A DNA stretch of 64,000 nucleotides. Origin: Actinoplanes sp. L3-i22. GTDB taxonomy: Bacteria > Actinomycetota > Actinomycetes > Mycobacteriales > Micromonosporaceae. Shown piece after piece: positions 24,663 through 33,408 of the stretch. The position numbers and the translations under genes were made by a program. Positions within the stretch are counted from its first letter, which is position 1, and every line of letters starts with the position of its first letter. The notes beneath the pieces are model-generated. The model searched no databases. It was not told the origin of the DNA and saw only the letters and a program-made list of their open reading frames with translations. Location of the stretch: contig NZ_AP024745.1 of NCBI RefSeq assembly GCF_019704555.1, positions 4,472,501-4,536,500 of the forward strand, given 5' to 3'.

Positions 24663-25202
24663 CTAGGCCGTGGGCGTGGAAAGCACCGCGACCGGGTCGA
24701 CCAGGCCCGTCTCCAGCCGGAGCACGTGGCCCGACACCGACGCGACGAGGTCGCTGGACAGCACCGGGTTGGCGAGCAGCTTGGCCACGTCCTCGCGCAC
24801 GGTCTGCGCCGGGTCGGTCACCGCCTTCGCCGCCAAGACGGCGTCGTCGAGGCCGGCTCGATCGGCGAAGGACCGGCGGAACGCGGGGTCGGCCAGCAGC
24901 CCGGTTCCGCACTGTGTGTGGTGAATGACGACGACGTCGAGTCGTACGCCCAGCCTCATCCCGAGGAACGCGATGTCGTCCATCACCCGCTCGTCGACCC
25001 GGCCACCCGCATTGCGCAGCACCCCGGCGTCCCCGGTGCGCAGGCCGAGGAATCCCGCCGGTTCCACCCGAGGGTCTACACAGGTCAGGATCAGGGGCAT
25101 CCGCTCGGGCATCGTCGCGGGCTCCGGCATGGCCAGGTACCTCAGATCGACGGTTGCCGCGAAGTCCCGGTTGCGCTCCAGCAGCTGACTGAACTCGGTC
25201 AT
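24663..25202 (-). CDS. Beta-class carbonic anhydrase-like protein
   Basis: 179 residues. The zinc ligands and catalytic pair of the beta class are present: Cys41 in CVDPR with Asp43 and Arg45, and His95 with Cys98 in HHTQCG. The protein should reversibly hydrate carbon dioxide, though several small actinobacterial homologues have not been assayed. ATG 25202 begins MTEFSQLL and lies only two bases after the stop of the hydrolase gene upstream, so both are in one transcript. Confidence 0.88.
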   Translation of the reverse strand: MTEFSQLLERNRDFAATVDLRYLAMPEPATMPERMPLILTCVDPRVEPAGFLGLRTGDAGVLRNAGGRVDERVMDDIAFLGMRLGVRLDVVVIHHTQCGTGLLADPAFRRSFADRAGLDDAVLAAKAVTDPAQTVREDVAKLLANPVLSSDLVASVSGHVLRLETGLVDPVAVLSTPTA

Positions 25203-25204
25203 CT

Positions 25205-25981
25205 CTACTCCTTGTGGGTGTCGGCGAATGCGGTGATCGCCCGGGCGAGCTCGTCGGGCGCTTCCAGCGGCAGCAGATGGCCGGTGTCCGCGATGACGGT
25301 GAACTCGGCGCGAGCCAGGTAGGGCAGCAGGTTCGTGCGGAGCACCCCGGCCGGCTCGACCGCGTCGTGCTCGCCGGCGATGACCAGCACGGGCACGTCG
25401 ATGGCGCGGGCGGCGGCGGTGATGTCCTCGGCGATGCCGCGACGTGGCCACTCGGCGCGCGCCTCGGCCCCGGCGCTCAGGGAGTCGGCGACGATCTGCG
25501 CCTTGACTTCGTCGGTCAGGACGGTCGCGGTCAGCACGTGGTCACGGACGCCGGCGATGGACTCCGCCGAGTCGTACGCGTGCGACAGCTGCCGTTGATA
25601 GTCGGGTGTGACGACGGCCGCGGGCTTGGCGGGGCCGGATCCCACCAGGACCAGGCCGGTCAGGCCGTCCGGATGCGCGGCGGCGGCCAGCTGGGCCACC
25701 TTGCCGCCCATCGAGTGACCGACCAGCACGAATCGGGTCAGGCCGGCCTCGGCCACGACCCGGCCGACGTCGCGGGCCATCTGATCGAGCGAGTACGGGC
25801 CGGGCAGGTCGCGCGAGCGGCCCCAGCCACGCGCGTCGATGGTCAGGGTGGCCCGGCCGTCGAGGCGATCGATCACCGGCGTCCAGGTACCCGACGAACC
25901 GCCCCAGTAGTGCAGGAACACGAGCGTCGGCCCGGCGCCGGGCCGGTGGTGATAATGAGGCGTGCGGTTGTCTTCGGGCAT
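25205..25981 (-). CDS. Alpha/beta hydrolase
   Basis: 258 residues. Nucleophile elbow GHSMGG (about 93-98), oxyanion motif HYWGGSS near residue 24, acid region at DVPVLVIAGEHDAVEP, and base histidine in ADTGHLLPLEAP. It is a small, soluble esterase- or haloperoxidase-like enzyme; the substrate is not evident. It is transcribed away from an AraC-type gene with 54 bases between, so the AraC protein probably controls it and the carbonic anhydrase. Confidence 0.9.
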   Translation of the reverse strand: MPEDNRTPHYHHRPGAGPTLVFLHYWGGSSGTWTPVIDRLDGRATLTIDARGWGRSRDLPGPYSLDQMARDVGRVVAEAGLTRFVLVGHSMGGKVAQLAAAAHPDGLTGLVLVGSGPAKPAAVVTPDYQRQLSHAYDSAESIAGVRDHVLTATVLTDEVKAQIVADSLSAGAEARAEWPRRGIAEDITAAARAIDVPVLVIAGEHDAVEPAGVLRTNLLPYLARAEFTVIADTGHLLPLEAPDELARAITAFADTHKE

Positions 25982-26035
25982 GCCTCAACTTCACCACCGA
26001 CCTGGCCCGACGGCATTGCTCGGCCGCGACAGGTC

Positions 26036-26866
26036 ATGGTGAAAAATGGACACGTGACGACCATCCGGCAAGTGACCTATCGGCCCCGGAGCGCTGCGGA
26101 CGTGGCCGTCGAAGTGCTGTCGTTCAGCACCCTGCGCGCCCGCTACGACGGGCGGCCCCAGCGGGCGGATTTTCACGTGCTGGCCTTCGTCCGGCGCGGG
26201 CAGGGCGAGGTGTCGATGGACTTCGCGTCGTACGCCCTCGGCCCGCGCTCGGTGGCGTGGATCCGGCCCGGCGTGGTGCACCGGTGGACCGACATCGAGC
26301 GTCTCGCCGGTGAACTGGTGCTGTTCGTGCCCACCGCGCCGGTCACCCCCACCAGCCAGGCGCTGGTCGCCGATCTGGGCGCCGCCGGGTGCTGGCCGGT
26401 CGAGGCGCCGGCCTGGCGGCACCTGATGGCGGCGCTGGGGCACCTGCGGCTCGAGTCGGGGCAGGCGGCCGTGCGCGAGTTGCCGGCGCTGCTGCTGTCG
26501 GCGTTGGTGCTGCGTCTCGATCCGCCGGCGGCCGGGCCACAGGCCGTCGACGAGACGTTTCGCCGCTTCCGCGCCGCTGTCGAGCAGGACTTCCGGAGCC
26601 GTCACGACGTCGGGCACTACGCCCGGACGCTGGGCTGGTCGGCCCGTACGCTCTCGCGCAGTTGCCGTGCGGCAACCGGCCGCACCGCCAAGGAGTTCGT
26701 CGCCGAACGACTCGTGCTCGAGGCGAAGCGGCTTCTGGTCCACGATGGGCTCAGCCCGGCCCGCTGCGGCGAACGGCTCGGATTCCCCGACCCCTCCAAC
26801 TTCTCGGCGTTCTTCCTGCACGGCACCGGCCACCGCCCGGGCGCCTGGCAGACCGCCAACCGCTGA
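26036..26866 (+). CDS. AraC-family transcriptional regulator
   Basis: About 276 residues: a cupin-like N-terminal ligand domain (FHVLAFVRRGQGEV, RPGVVHRW) and a two-helix-turn-helix C-terminus (HYARTLGWSARTLSRSCRAATGR and the LGFPDPSNFSAFF second helix). The start is either ATG 26036 or GTG 26054; neither has a clear ribosome site, so the first ATG is taken. Its divergent arrangement with the hydrolase gene makes local control likely, with a small effector bound by the cupin. Confidence 0.88.
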   Translation: MVKNGHVTTIRQVTYRPRSAADVAVEVLSFSTLRARYDGRPQRADFHVLAFVRRGQGEVSMDFASYALGPRSVAWIRPGVVHRWTDIERLAGELVLFVPTAPVTPTSQALVADLGAAGCWPVEAPAWRHLMAALGHLRLESGQAAVRELPALLLSALVLRLDPPAAGPQAVDETFRRFRAAVEQDFRSRHDVGHYARTLGWSARTLSRSCRAATGRTAKEFVAERLVLEAKRLLVHDGLSPARCGERLGFPDPSNFSAFFLHGTGHRPGAWQTANR

Positions 26867-27177
26867 CTCGGCAAACGCTCTGCGGATCCGGATCCGGCAG
26901 CTCGTGTTGGCCGACATTCGGGGACCTGAACAGGACGAACACCAGGTGTTGGGTGAGCGGGCTACGGTCGGGCCCATCACTTCTGTGATCGCGTAACGCA
27001 CCACCCTCGCGGGCTTCGCCGCCCACGACCACGGCAGTCCTGCCCACCACCTGTCGAACCAGGTCGGTCGGCTCACGCCGTACGTCGGCAAGGGCGAACC
27101 GCAACCACCCCCGGCCTTGCCGGATGGCGCCTGCCGTGCGCACCGAATTCCCCTGTTCCTGATCCTGGAGGATCGCC
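26867..27177. other. Intergenic stretch, no gene seen
   Basis: About 310 bases between the AraC gene and the integrative-element-like block. No frame looks coding. The right end holds CTGGAGGATCGCC, the ribosome site of the next gene. A promoter for the long co-directional block should be here, but no clear -35/-10 pair was seen. Confidence 0.4.
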
Positions 27178-27852
27178 ATGCCCTGGACCACCCTTGTCTG
27201 CCTGCCGGCAGACGTCGCTCCGCGCGAGTTCGCCGCCGCGGCCGCCGCTCGCCTGGCCGCCGTCCAGCTCACCCCGACCAGCCTGATCCGGCACTTCCCG
27301 GCCGGCACCCGCTGGCGTCGCGGCACACTGCTGCTGCCGTATCAGGGCACCGCCGCCGGTGGCCCGATCGCCCGCCTCGACCTGAACACGATGCGCACCG
27401 CCGCGCACCGGCTGCACTGGTACCGCTGGCAGGTGTGGCATCAGGTCGTCACCGGTACGCCCAGTGCCCGCCCGTTCTGGATGTTCGTGGACCGGCACCG
27501 GGCCGCGCCCCGCCGCTACGAGCTGGCCAGGGCGCAGGCCGACTATCTGGCTCAGCCGCGGATCAACGCGATGCGGGTGTTCAACGCGTTGCCGCACCGT
27601 CCGGTCGATCTGCCGACCGGTCACCTGGAGGGTCTGCAGCTGGGCCGCGACGCCTACACCCACCTCGGCTGGCTGTCGGCGGTGCCGGGGCAGCTGCTGC
27701 TCTGCCCGGACGGCAGCACCCTGCTGGCCCAGCACAGCGACCGGCTCGACGTCCGGTTGTCGTATCTGGAGCAGGCCAACCGGTGCCTGAGCACGCTGGG
27801 GCGCCGGGACGTGCTGGTGGCCGCGGCGACCGAACCGGGAATCCGGTCGTGA
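27178..27852 (+). CDS. Hypothetical protein opening the element-like block
   Basis: 224 residues, no signal or membrane helix. Motifs that stand out are LHWYRWQVWHQVV and PFWMFVDRHRAAPRRYELARAQ, with many aromatic and arginine residues, but no known family is recognised. GGAGGATCGCC precedes the ATG. Its stop overlaps the GGDEF gene start. Its order with GGDEF and amidoligase genes suggests it belongs to the same actinomycete integrative module. Confidence 0.6.
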   Translation: MPWTTLVCLPADVAPREFAAAAAARLAAVQLTPTSLIRHFPAGTRWRRGTLLLPYQGTAAGGPIARLDLNTMRTAAHRLHWYRWQVWHQVVTGTPSARPFWMFVDRHRAAPRRYELARAQADYLAQPRINAMRVFNALPHRPVDLPTGHLEGLQLGRDAYTHLGWLSAVPGQLLLCPDGSTLLAQHSDRLDVRLSYLEQANRCLSTLGRRDVLVAAATEPGIRS

Positions 27853-28472
27853 CCCGGTCCGCCCGGCGCGCGGTGGTCGCGGTCGTGGCCGCGGATCTGG
27901 TGTTGGCCGCCGGTGTCGGGTTCGCCGACCGGGTGTTGGGCGCGGGTGGGCCGGTGTTGGCCGCCTTGCTGCCGGCGCACGCCGCCTTGGTGGGTGCGCT
28001 GCTGGCGCAGGCCCGCGGCCGGCTGGCCGACGCCCGCCGCGACCCGGTCACCGGGGTGTGCGTGCGGCGCGTCGCCGAGGAGCACCTCGACCGGGCGACC
28101 GGCGAGGTGACGCTCGCGCTGATCGACGGCGACGACCTGCACGGGGTCAACGCGCGCTTCGGGCACGCCGGCGGTGACGCGCTGCTGGCCGCCCTGGCCG
28201 AGCGGCTGATGCGGGCGGCCGTGCCCGGCGATGTGGTGGCCCGGCTCGGCGGCGACGAGTTCGTGCTGATCAGCCGGCGTCCGGTCGACACCGTGCGCGA
28301 GGCGCTGGCCGTCGCGCTGAGCACGCCGATGGCGCTGTTCGGCACGGTGCTCGACGTCCGGTTCAGCGCCGGGATCGCCCGGGTGCCCGGCGGCCACCAT
28401 CTGCGGGCTTTCGCCCTGGCAGACCAGCTGATGTACGCCGCGAAGGCTCGAGGCGGCGGCATCAGCTCCTGA
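27849..28472 (+). CDS. Membrane-anchored GGDEF-domain protein (short, partly degenerate)
   Basis: 207 residues. Two short hydrophobic stretches (about 8-26 and 32-52) lead directly to a GGDEF domain with the active-site loop RLGGDEFVL and the metal region LALIDGDDLHGVN, ARFGHAGGDALL. The usual FK after the metal aspartate is LH, and the Asp of the ND pair is Ala. No RxxD inhibition site precedes the loop. It may make cyclic di-GMP weakly, or serve as a receptor. The GTG overlaps the upstream stop. Stand-alone GGDEF genes like this are frequent in the integrative blocks of this family. Confidence 0.8.
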   Translation: MTRSARRAVVAVVAADLVLAAGVGFADRVLGAGGPVLAALLPAHAALVGALLAQARGRLADARRDPVTGVCVRRVAEEHLDRATGEVTLALIDGDDLHGVNARFGHAGGDALLAALAERLMRAAVPGDVVARLGGDEFVLISRRPVDTVREALAVALSTPMALFGTVLDVRFSAGIARVPGGHHLRAFALADQLMYAAKARGGGISS

Positions 28473-28583
28473 TCCACCCGTTCGAGGTCTCCTCCTGAGC
28501 TACCGCGCCGACGCGGACACCGGGAGTGGAGACCCCGGTGCGTCCTGCGCGCAGGAGAGGACCCCCATCCCTGGAGGACCACC

Positions 28584-29501
28584 ATGCAGGCCTGTGACCA
28601 CTGCGATCGACCCACGGCACAGACCACCCGGATCAGCAGCCGATCGCTGATCTGCGACGACTGCCGCAACACCTTCTTCGTCACCTGCGAGCACTGCCAG
28701 GACTGGCGACACCACGAGGACCGCTGCCCCAACGGCTGCGACGAGCGCGCCGAATCCGACTTCGACGACCTGGTCCACGACTACTTCTATCAGCCGATGC
28801 CGATCTTCCACGGCAACGGGCCGCTGTATCTGGGCCCGGAGATCGAGGTCGAGGTCGGCGACGGCGACCCGTACCGGTGCGCCGAGATCGCCCTGGACAG
28901 CCTCGGCGAGCTCGGCTATCTGAAACGCGACGGCTCGCTCAACGACGGGTTCGAGATCGTCACCCACCCGATGTCGTACGCGTGGGCGATCGAGCACTTC
29001 CCGTGGGACATGTTCGCCCGGCTGCGCGAGCACGGCTGCTTCGCCGGGGCTTCCACCGGCATCCACGTGCACCTGTCCAGGGCCGGGTTCTCCTCGACCG
29101 GGCATTCGTACCGCTGGATGAAGTTCATCTACCGCAACGAGCCGCAGGTGCTGCAGGTCGCACGGCGCCGATCGTTTCAGTGGGCGGCGTTTCGCGACGA
29201 GGATCGCCGCGCGGTCAAGGCGTACGTCAAAGGCGACTGCTACGGCGATCGCTACCGGGCGATCAACACCAACAACCCGATGACGTACGAGATAAGGGTC
29301 TTCGCCGGATCCCTGGACCCGGACACCGTGCGGGCCGCGTTCGCGTTCTCGGTCGCCACGGTCGAGTACACCCGTGAGCTGACCGTCGCGCAGATCGCCG
29401 CCGGCGGCTGGGAATGGCGCGCGTTCACCGGCTGGCTGCACGACCGGCCGCAGTACGCCCCGCTGGTACGACAGCTGCAGGCGCTGGCATGTGCCTGCTG
29501 A
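28584..29501 (+). CDS. Amidoligase enzyme with N-terminal zinc ribbon
   Basis: 305 residues. The first 55 hold four cysteine pairs (CDHC, CDDC, CEHC, CPNGC) forming zinc ribbons. The amidoligase core, related to glutamine synthetase and glutamate-cysteine ligase, shows GPEIEVEVG (about 84-92), DGSLNDGFEIVTHPM, GIHVHLS, and NTNNPMTYEIRVFAG. Such enzymes are predicted to join amino acids or tag peptides using ATP. The family is known to occur with class II glutamine amidotransferases, and one follows here with a 13-base overlap. GGAGGACCACC precedes the ATG. The target is unknown. Confidence 0.88.
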   Translation: MQACDHCDRPTAQTTRISSRSLICDDCRNTFFVTCEHCQDWRHHEDRCPNGCDERAESDFDDLVHDYFYQPMPIFHGNGPLYLGPEIEVEVGDGDPYRCAEIALDSLGELGYLKRDGSLNDGFEIVTHPMSYAWAIEHFPWDMFARLREHGCFAGASTGIHVHLSRAGFSSTGHSYRWMKFIYRNEPQVLQVARRRSFQWAAFRDEDRRAVKAYVKGDCYGDRYRAINTNNPMTYEIRVFAGSLDPDTVRAAFAFSVATVEYTRELTVAQIAAGGWEWRAFTGWLHDRPQYAPLVRQLQALACAC

Positions 29502-30151
29502 GCTTCCTGCCCGCCGGCGTCCAGCCGAACCTGCCGGCGCTGCGCAACGGCAGCCTGATCAACGACGACGGGCACGGCTTCGCGATCGTCGTGGCCGGCC
29601 GGCTGCTGGTACGGCACAGCATGAACGCCGACCAGCTGATCGACGAGTTCGCCGCGGCCCGGCACGCGTTCCCCGACGGCGACGCGCTGTTCCACTCCCG
29701 GCTGGCCACCGGCGGAACCAGCGATCTGGCCAACTGCCATCCGTACGCGGTGGGCGGCGACCAGCGCACGGTGCTGGCCCACAACGGGATCCTGCCGGTG
29801 CGGTTGCCGCGGCACGAAGCGCGCTCCGACACCCGGGTCGCCGCCGAGGACCTGATCCCGCGGATGGGCTCGCTGCGCTCGCGGCTGGTCCGGCTGCGGC
29901 TCGAACGGTGGATGGGCGCCGACAACAAGATCGTCATCCTGACCGTGGACCGCCGGTTCCGCCACACCTCCTACCTGCTCAACGAGCGGGCGGGGGAGTG
30001 GGCCGACGGGGTCTGGTACTCCAACAGCGGCTACCTGCCCTGGCCCGATCCCGAGCCCGGGTGGTGCGGCTACGACCTGGCCGGCACGTGTGGTGATTGC
30101 GGTCAACTCGATGGCTACTGCCTCTGCCGCCATCCGATGAGCCGCTTCTGA
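29489..30151 (+). CDS. Class II glutamine amidotransferase (Ntn hydrolase)
   Basis: 220 residues. Cys2 follows the initiator Met (MCLLSFLPAG) and is the nucleophile of Ntn-type GATase II domains; NDDGHGFAIVV, FHSRLATGG and VLAHNGILPV are the conserved strands. It should release ammonia from glutamine or act as a small amidohydrolase on the amidoligase product. The ATG lies inside the end of the amidoligase gene, a tight coupling that supports joint action. A C-terminal CGDCGQLDGYCLC cluster could bind zinc. Confidence 0.88.
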   Translation: MCLLSFLPAGVQPNLPALRNGSLINDDGHGFAIVVAGRLLVRHSMNADQLIDEFAAARHAFPDGDALFHSRLATGGTSDLANCHPYAVGGDQRTVLAHNGILPVRLPRHEARSDTRVAAEDLIPRMGSLRSRLVRLRLERWMGADNKIVILTVDRRFRHTSYLLNERAGEWADGVWYSNSGYLPWPDPEPGWCGYDLAGTCGDCGQLDGYCLCRHPMSRF

Positions 30152-30264
30152 ATCGCTTCTGAATCGCTTCTGCTCCACCCCTCGCCGGGGGAACTCGCGC
30201 ACCCTCCCGGCGGATCAGCTGGGCGGCTGCCGCGTTCCCCCGCTTTCCTCAGGGAGAACCCGAC

Positions 30265-31212
30265 ATGGAACTTCGCATCACCAAACCGCAGGACGCGGCC
30301 GCGATCATCCCGTACCTGCTGGGCTACCAGCCGGCCGACAGCCTCGCCTTCGTCGCCGTCGAGAACCACCTGGTCGCCTGCACCGGATGCCAGCCGCTGC
30401 CCGAGGGCCCCGACTACCGGCCGCTCGCCCACCACCTGGCACAGGTGCTGCAGCTCAACAACCTGACCAGCGTGCTGCTGGTCGGCTACGGCCCGCGCGC
30501 CACCATGGTGGACGCCCTCGAACAGAGCATCGAAGTCTTCACCGAGGCGGGCGTGACCGTCCTGGACGCGATGCGCGTCGGCGAAGGCCAGGTCTGGCAC
30601 ATCGGCTGCGGCGAGCCGGACTGCGAGCGTCACGGCGAGCCGTTCGACCCGCTGAGCTCGGTCGCCGCCGCCACGGCCACGTTCGCCGGCCTGCAGGTCG
30701 CCCCGGACCGTGAAGCCCTCGCCGCCCGCCTGGCGCCGGTCACCGGCGCCGAACGGCACGCGATGCGCACCGCACTGGCCGCCGCCCGCAAGGCGTTCAA
30801 GCGGCCGATGCCGGCCCGGACCGCCGCCAAGATGATCAAAAGGCTGACCGCGCACGCCGTCGTGCTCGCCGACCACGACACCCGGTTGCCGCACGACCAG
30901 GCCGCGCACCTGTTGCTCCTGCTGAGCGTCCCGGACGTGATCGAGAGCGTGCTGGGCCTGGTGCACGGCACCGACCAGCAGGTGCGGGTGTGGACCGACC
31001 TGACCCGCCGGGCCGGGGCCGGTCGGCTCGCCTGCACCCCGGCGATGCTGCTCGCGGTGGCCGCGCTGCTGACCGGCGACGGGGTCACCGCCACGCTCGC
31101 GGCCGAGCGCGCCTGCCAGGCCGACCCGGACGACGAGCTCGCCGAGCTGCTGCACCGGGCCATCCAGAACGGGCTCAGCCCGCAGGCGCTGCACCGGACC
31201 CTGCACGGCTGA
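30265..31212 (+). CDS. DUF4192 family protein
   Basis: 315 residues. The start ITKPQDAAAIIPYLLGYQPADSLAFVAV is the DUF4192 signature (about 4-31), followed by helical domains ending PQALHRTL. The family is widespread in actinobacterial chromosomes and integrative elements, with no known activity. GGGAGAACCCGAC precedes the ATG. It lies in the co-directional block after the amidotransferase. Confidence 0.85.
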   Translation: MELRITKPQDAAAIIPYLLGYQPADSLAFVAVENHLVACTGCQPLPEGPDYRPLAHHLAQVLQLNNLTSVLLVGYGPRATMVDALEQSIEVFTEAGVTVLDAMRVGEGQVWHIGCGEPDCERHGEPFDPLSSVAAATATFAGLQVAPDREALAARLAPVTGAERHAMRTALAAARKAFKRPMPARTAAKMIKRLTAHAVVLADHDTRLPHDQAAHLLLLLSVPDVIESVLGLVHGTDQQVRVWTDLTRRAGAGRLACTPAMLLAVAALLTGDGVTATLAAERACQADPDDELAELLHRAIQNGLSPQALHRTLHG

Positions 31213-31255
31213 ACGCCGCAGTCTCCCGGCCCTCTTTCTCTCGAAGGAAATCCTG

Positions 31256-31777
31256 ATGGGATACACGCACTACTGGAGCCTGCTGGTCAACGACCCGGGC
31301 TACCGGACCCTCTGGCCGCAGATCGTCACCGACACCGCCCGCATCCTCGACGCGGTCCGCCGCGCCGGCATCGGCATCGCCGGACCGTACGGCTGGGGCC
31401 TGCCGATCCTCGACCCGGGCTGCGACATCAGCTTCAACGGCGCCGCCGGGCCCGGACTCGCCGCCGACACGTTCGCCCTGGCCCGGCCCGGCCTCGACGA
31501 CGAGCGACCGGTGTGGGCGGTCAACTTCTGCAAGACCAAACGCCTTCCGTACGACGTGGCCGTCACCGCCACCCTGCTGCGCTGCCACCTGCTGGCCCCG
31601 CACGCACTGACCCTGAGCAGCGACGGCACCTGGAACCGGCAGTGGAAGTACGGCCGGAAACTTCCCGGCACCCGCCGCCGCGGCCCCAGCCCACGAGCCC
31701 TGATCACCGACCTGTTCGGCCCGATCCCGGCAACGGACCCGCTCACCGCGCTGCCCTCGCACACCTGGCGGCGGTGA
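31256..31777 (+). CDS. Hypothetical protein of the element-like block
   Basis: 173 residues. Opening MGYTHYWSLLVNDPGYRTLWPQ, then YGWGLPILDPG and VWAVNFCKTKRLPYD. The pattern of an early YTHYW motif is shared by small proteins of actinomycete and phage-like elements, as far as I recall; no function is known. AAGGAAATCCTG precedes the ATG. A Cys pair is absent, so it is not a ribbon protein. Confidence 0.6.
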   Translation: MGYTHYWSLLVNDPGYRTLWPQIVTDTARILDAVRRAGIGIAGPYGWGLPILDPGCDISFNGAAGPGLAADTFALARPGLDDERPVWAVNFCKTKRLPYDVAVTATLLRCHLLAPHALTLSSDGTWNRQWKYGRKLPGTRRRGPSPRALITDLFGPIPATDPLTALPSHTWRR

Positions 31778-31779
31778 CC

Positions 31780-32247
31780 ATGGACATCCCGGTTCACCTG
31801 CGGCACCGGCCGACCAGCAACGGCCTGGTCGTCCCGATCGCCACGCCACGCACTCCCGAGGGCCGCTTCCGGTTCGGACTGCTCGCCGACGAGCACCAGC
31901 GCGCCCTGCTGGTCGAGCACCGCTGCCAGATCTGCGGAAGCCCGCTCGGCAACCGGCTGATCCTGTTCGCCCGCCCGGCCGACCTACGGCTCGCCTGCAC
32001 CAGCGAGCCCGCGCTGTGCCCGCCGTGCGCGGCCTACAGCACCCGGGCCTGCCCGATGCTCGCCGGCAGGATGGCCCGCTACCGCGACCGCCCCAGCGAC
32101 GACCTGCGGCAACGACCCGCCGACGACTGGTTCGCGGTCTGGCTCGCCGACTACCGGGTGGTGGTGCACCCGGCCCGGCCGCAGGTGCTCGCCGCCTCCT
32201 GGCTCGACCACGAACCACTGACCATCCGCCCGATTCCGCCTCGATAG
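31780..32247 (+). CDS. Hypothetical zinc-ribbon protein of the element-like block
   Basis: 155 residues. A four-cysteine ribbon is clear: CQIC near residue 49 and CPPCAAYSTRAC near 83-94. The rest is a mix of strands and an acidic helix (DWFAVWLADYRVVV). It starts two bases after the preceding stop. A nucleic-acid or protein-binding role is possible, but no family is recognised. Confidence 0.6.
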   Translation: MDIPVHLRHRPTSNGLVVPIATPRTPEGRFRFGLLADEHQRALLVEHRCQICGSPLGNRLILFARPADLRLACTSEPALCPPCAAYSTRACPMLAGRMARYRDRPSDDLRQRPADDWFAVWLADYRVVVHPARPQVLAASWLDHEPLTIRPIPPR

Positions 32248-32313
32248 CCGACCGGGCTGGGTCGACGCCGGACGCCGGCCCAGCCCGTCCATTCCGAAAG
32301 GACTCTTCGCCCG

Positions 32314-33171
32314 ATGTCTGTTCACGAGGACTACATCGTGCTCGGCTGGCTCTTCGAGCCGGGCACTGCCGCGATCACCCAACTGGTCGCCGAGCACGAC
32401 GCCGACCAGGCCGTCAGCATCCTGGCCGAGCACCCGCTCGACCCGGCGCTGCTGCGCCGCGAACTGCGTCTGCTGCCCACCGGCCGGCTCTGGGATCAGG
32501 CGCGCCGGATCGCCGCCGACCCCGGCCGGGCCGTCACCCCGGTCAGCGCCGACTGGCCCGACGACCTCGGACCTGACCAGCCGCTGTGCCTGTGGGCCCG
32601 GGGACCGGGCCGGATACCACAGCCCGGCGGCTCGATCACCGTCAGCGGATCGCGCGCCTGCACCGCGTACGGCAGCCAGGTCGCCGCTGAGCTGGGACAC
32701 GACCTGGCCGATCGCGGCCGCGAGGTCGTCGCCGACGGCGGCTTCGGGATCGCCTCCGCCGCCCTGCGGGGCGCGCTCACCACCAGCCGGCCGCCGATCG
32801 CGGTCATCCCCGCCGGCCTCGACCGCCTTTATCCGGCCGGCCAGAGTGACCTGCTCACGACCGTCGCCGCCGAGGGGCTGCTGCTCAGCGCGTATCCGGC
32901 GGGAGCTACCTGCACCCGCAGCCGATCCACCTACAACCGCAGGCTGCTGGCCGCCCTGACCGGAGCCACGGTCCTGGTCGAGGCCGTCAGGTTCAGCAGC
33001 GTGCTCGAAACGGCCCGAAACGCCCTGCACCTGGGCCGGCCCACATTCATCGTCCCCGGCCCGATCACGTCCGACCACTCGCGCGGCTGCCTCGCCCTAC
33101 TGCGCGACGACCTGCGCACCCGCCCGATCGGCAGCGCCGCCGACATCCTCACCGACCTACAAGCGGATTGA
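32314..33171 (+). CDS. DprA-like DNA-processing protein
   Basis: 285 residues. The Rossmann-fold core is present: ITVSGSRACTAYG (about 109-121), DLADRGREVVADGGFGIASAA, AVIPAGLDRLYP, and the tail FIVPGPITSDHSRG. Standard DprA has an N-terminal SAM part and a C-terminal winged helix; only the core with a short N-terminal helical part is present here. In most bacteria DprA loads RecA on single strands; element-borne short forms are linked to conjugation or defence (the SLOG fold). A strong terminator follows. A small remnant of this gene also lies at 51030. Confidence 0.8.
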   Translation: MSVHEDYIVLGWLFEPGTAAITQLVAEHDADQAVSILAEHPLDPALLRRELRLLPTGRLWDQARRIAADPGRAVTPVSADWPDDLGPDQPLCLWARGPGRIPQPGGSITVSGSRACTAYGSQVAAELGHDLADRGREVVADGGFGIASAALRGALTTSRPPIAVIPAGLDRLYPAGQSDLLTTVAAEGLLLSAYPAGATCTRSRSTYNRRLLAALTGATVLVEAVRFSSVLETARNALHLGRPTFIVPGPITSDHSRGCLALLRDDLRTRPIGSAADILTDLQAD

Positions 33172-33177
33172 AAACCC

Positions 33178-33212
33178 GCGGGCGGCCATCTCTGATGGCC
33201 GCCCGCTCTTTT
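33178..33212 (+). terminator. Rho-independent terminator after the DprA-like gene
   Basis: A 13-bp perfect stem (GCGGGCGGCCATC) with a three-base loop is followed by CTTTTT-type tract. A near copy lies at 51114-51140. Confidence 0.85.
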
Positions 33213-33241
33213 TGCATGGAGGAAAACACAATTTGGGTACG

Positions 33242-33305
33242 GCGATGAGCGCGCGAGCCCTCACCATCGTCGCCATCCGCATCGGCCACGGTCATGGGCC
33301 TGTGC
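33242..33305 (+). pseudogene. 5' remnant of the M23 peptidase gene
   Basis: It begins ATGAGCGCGCGAGCC like the intact gene at 51184 and stays similar for about 60 bases, then shifts frame and ends in unrelated sequence. It codes for the first 20 residues of the membrane anchor only. Confidence 0.75.
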
Positions 33306-33408
33306 CGTCTCCCTCCCGCGAGGGAGTCGGCTCCCGCCCGGGAGGGAGGTGCCACGCCGTCAGGACCGGAATGGTCGGGGTCAATCGACGATTCTTCGGA
33401 GGTCCGTC

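Larger units (their letters stand above)
33178..33305 (+). repeat. Left copy of a duplicated DprA-M23 junction
   Basis: Terminator hairpin, ribosome site and the first 60 bases of an M23 peptidase gene are repeated from 51113-51240, with roughly a dozen differences over 128 bases. This copy has lost the leader ATG and has an extra G near 33290 that breaks the frame. Confidence 0.8.

Noticed and set aside
24563..24665. GC-rich inverted stretches around GCCGGCGACG and GCGCCGGCCC as an attachment site
   Set aside because: They look like ordinary hairpin-forming intergenic DNA between convergent genes; no tRNA or integrase is nearby.
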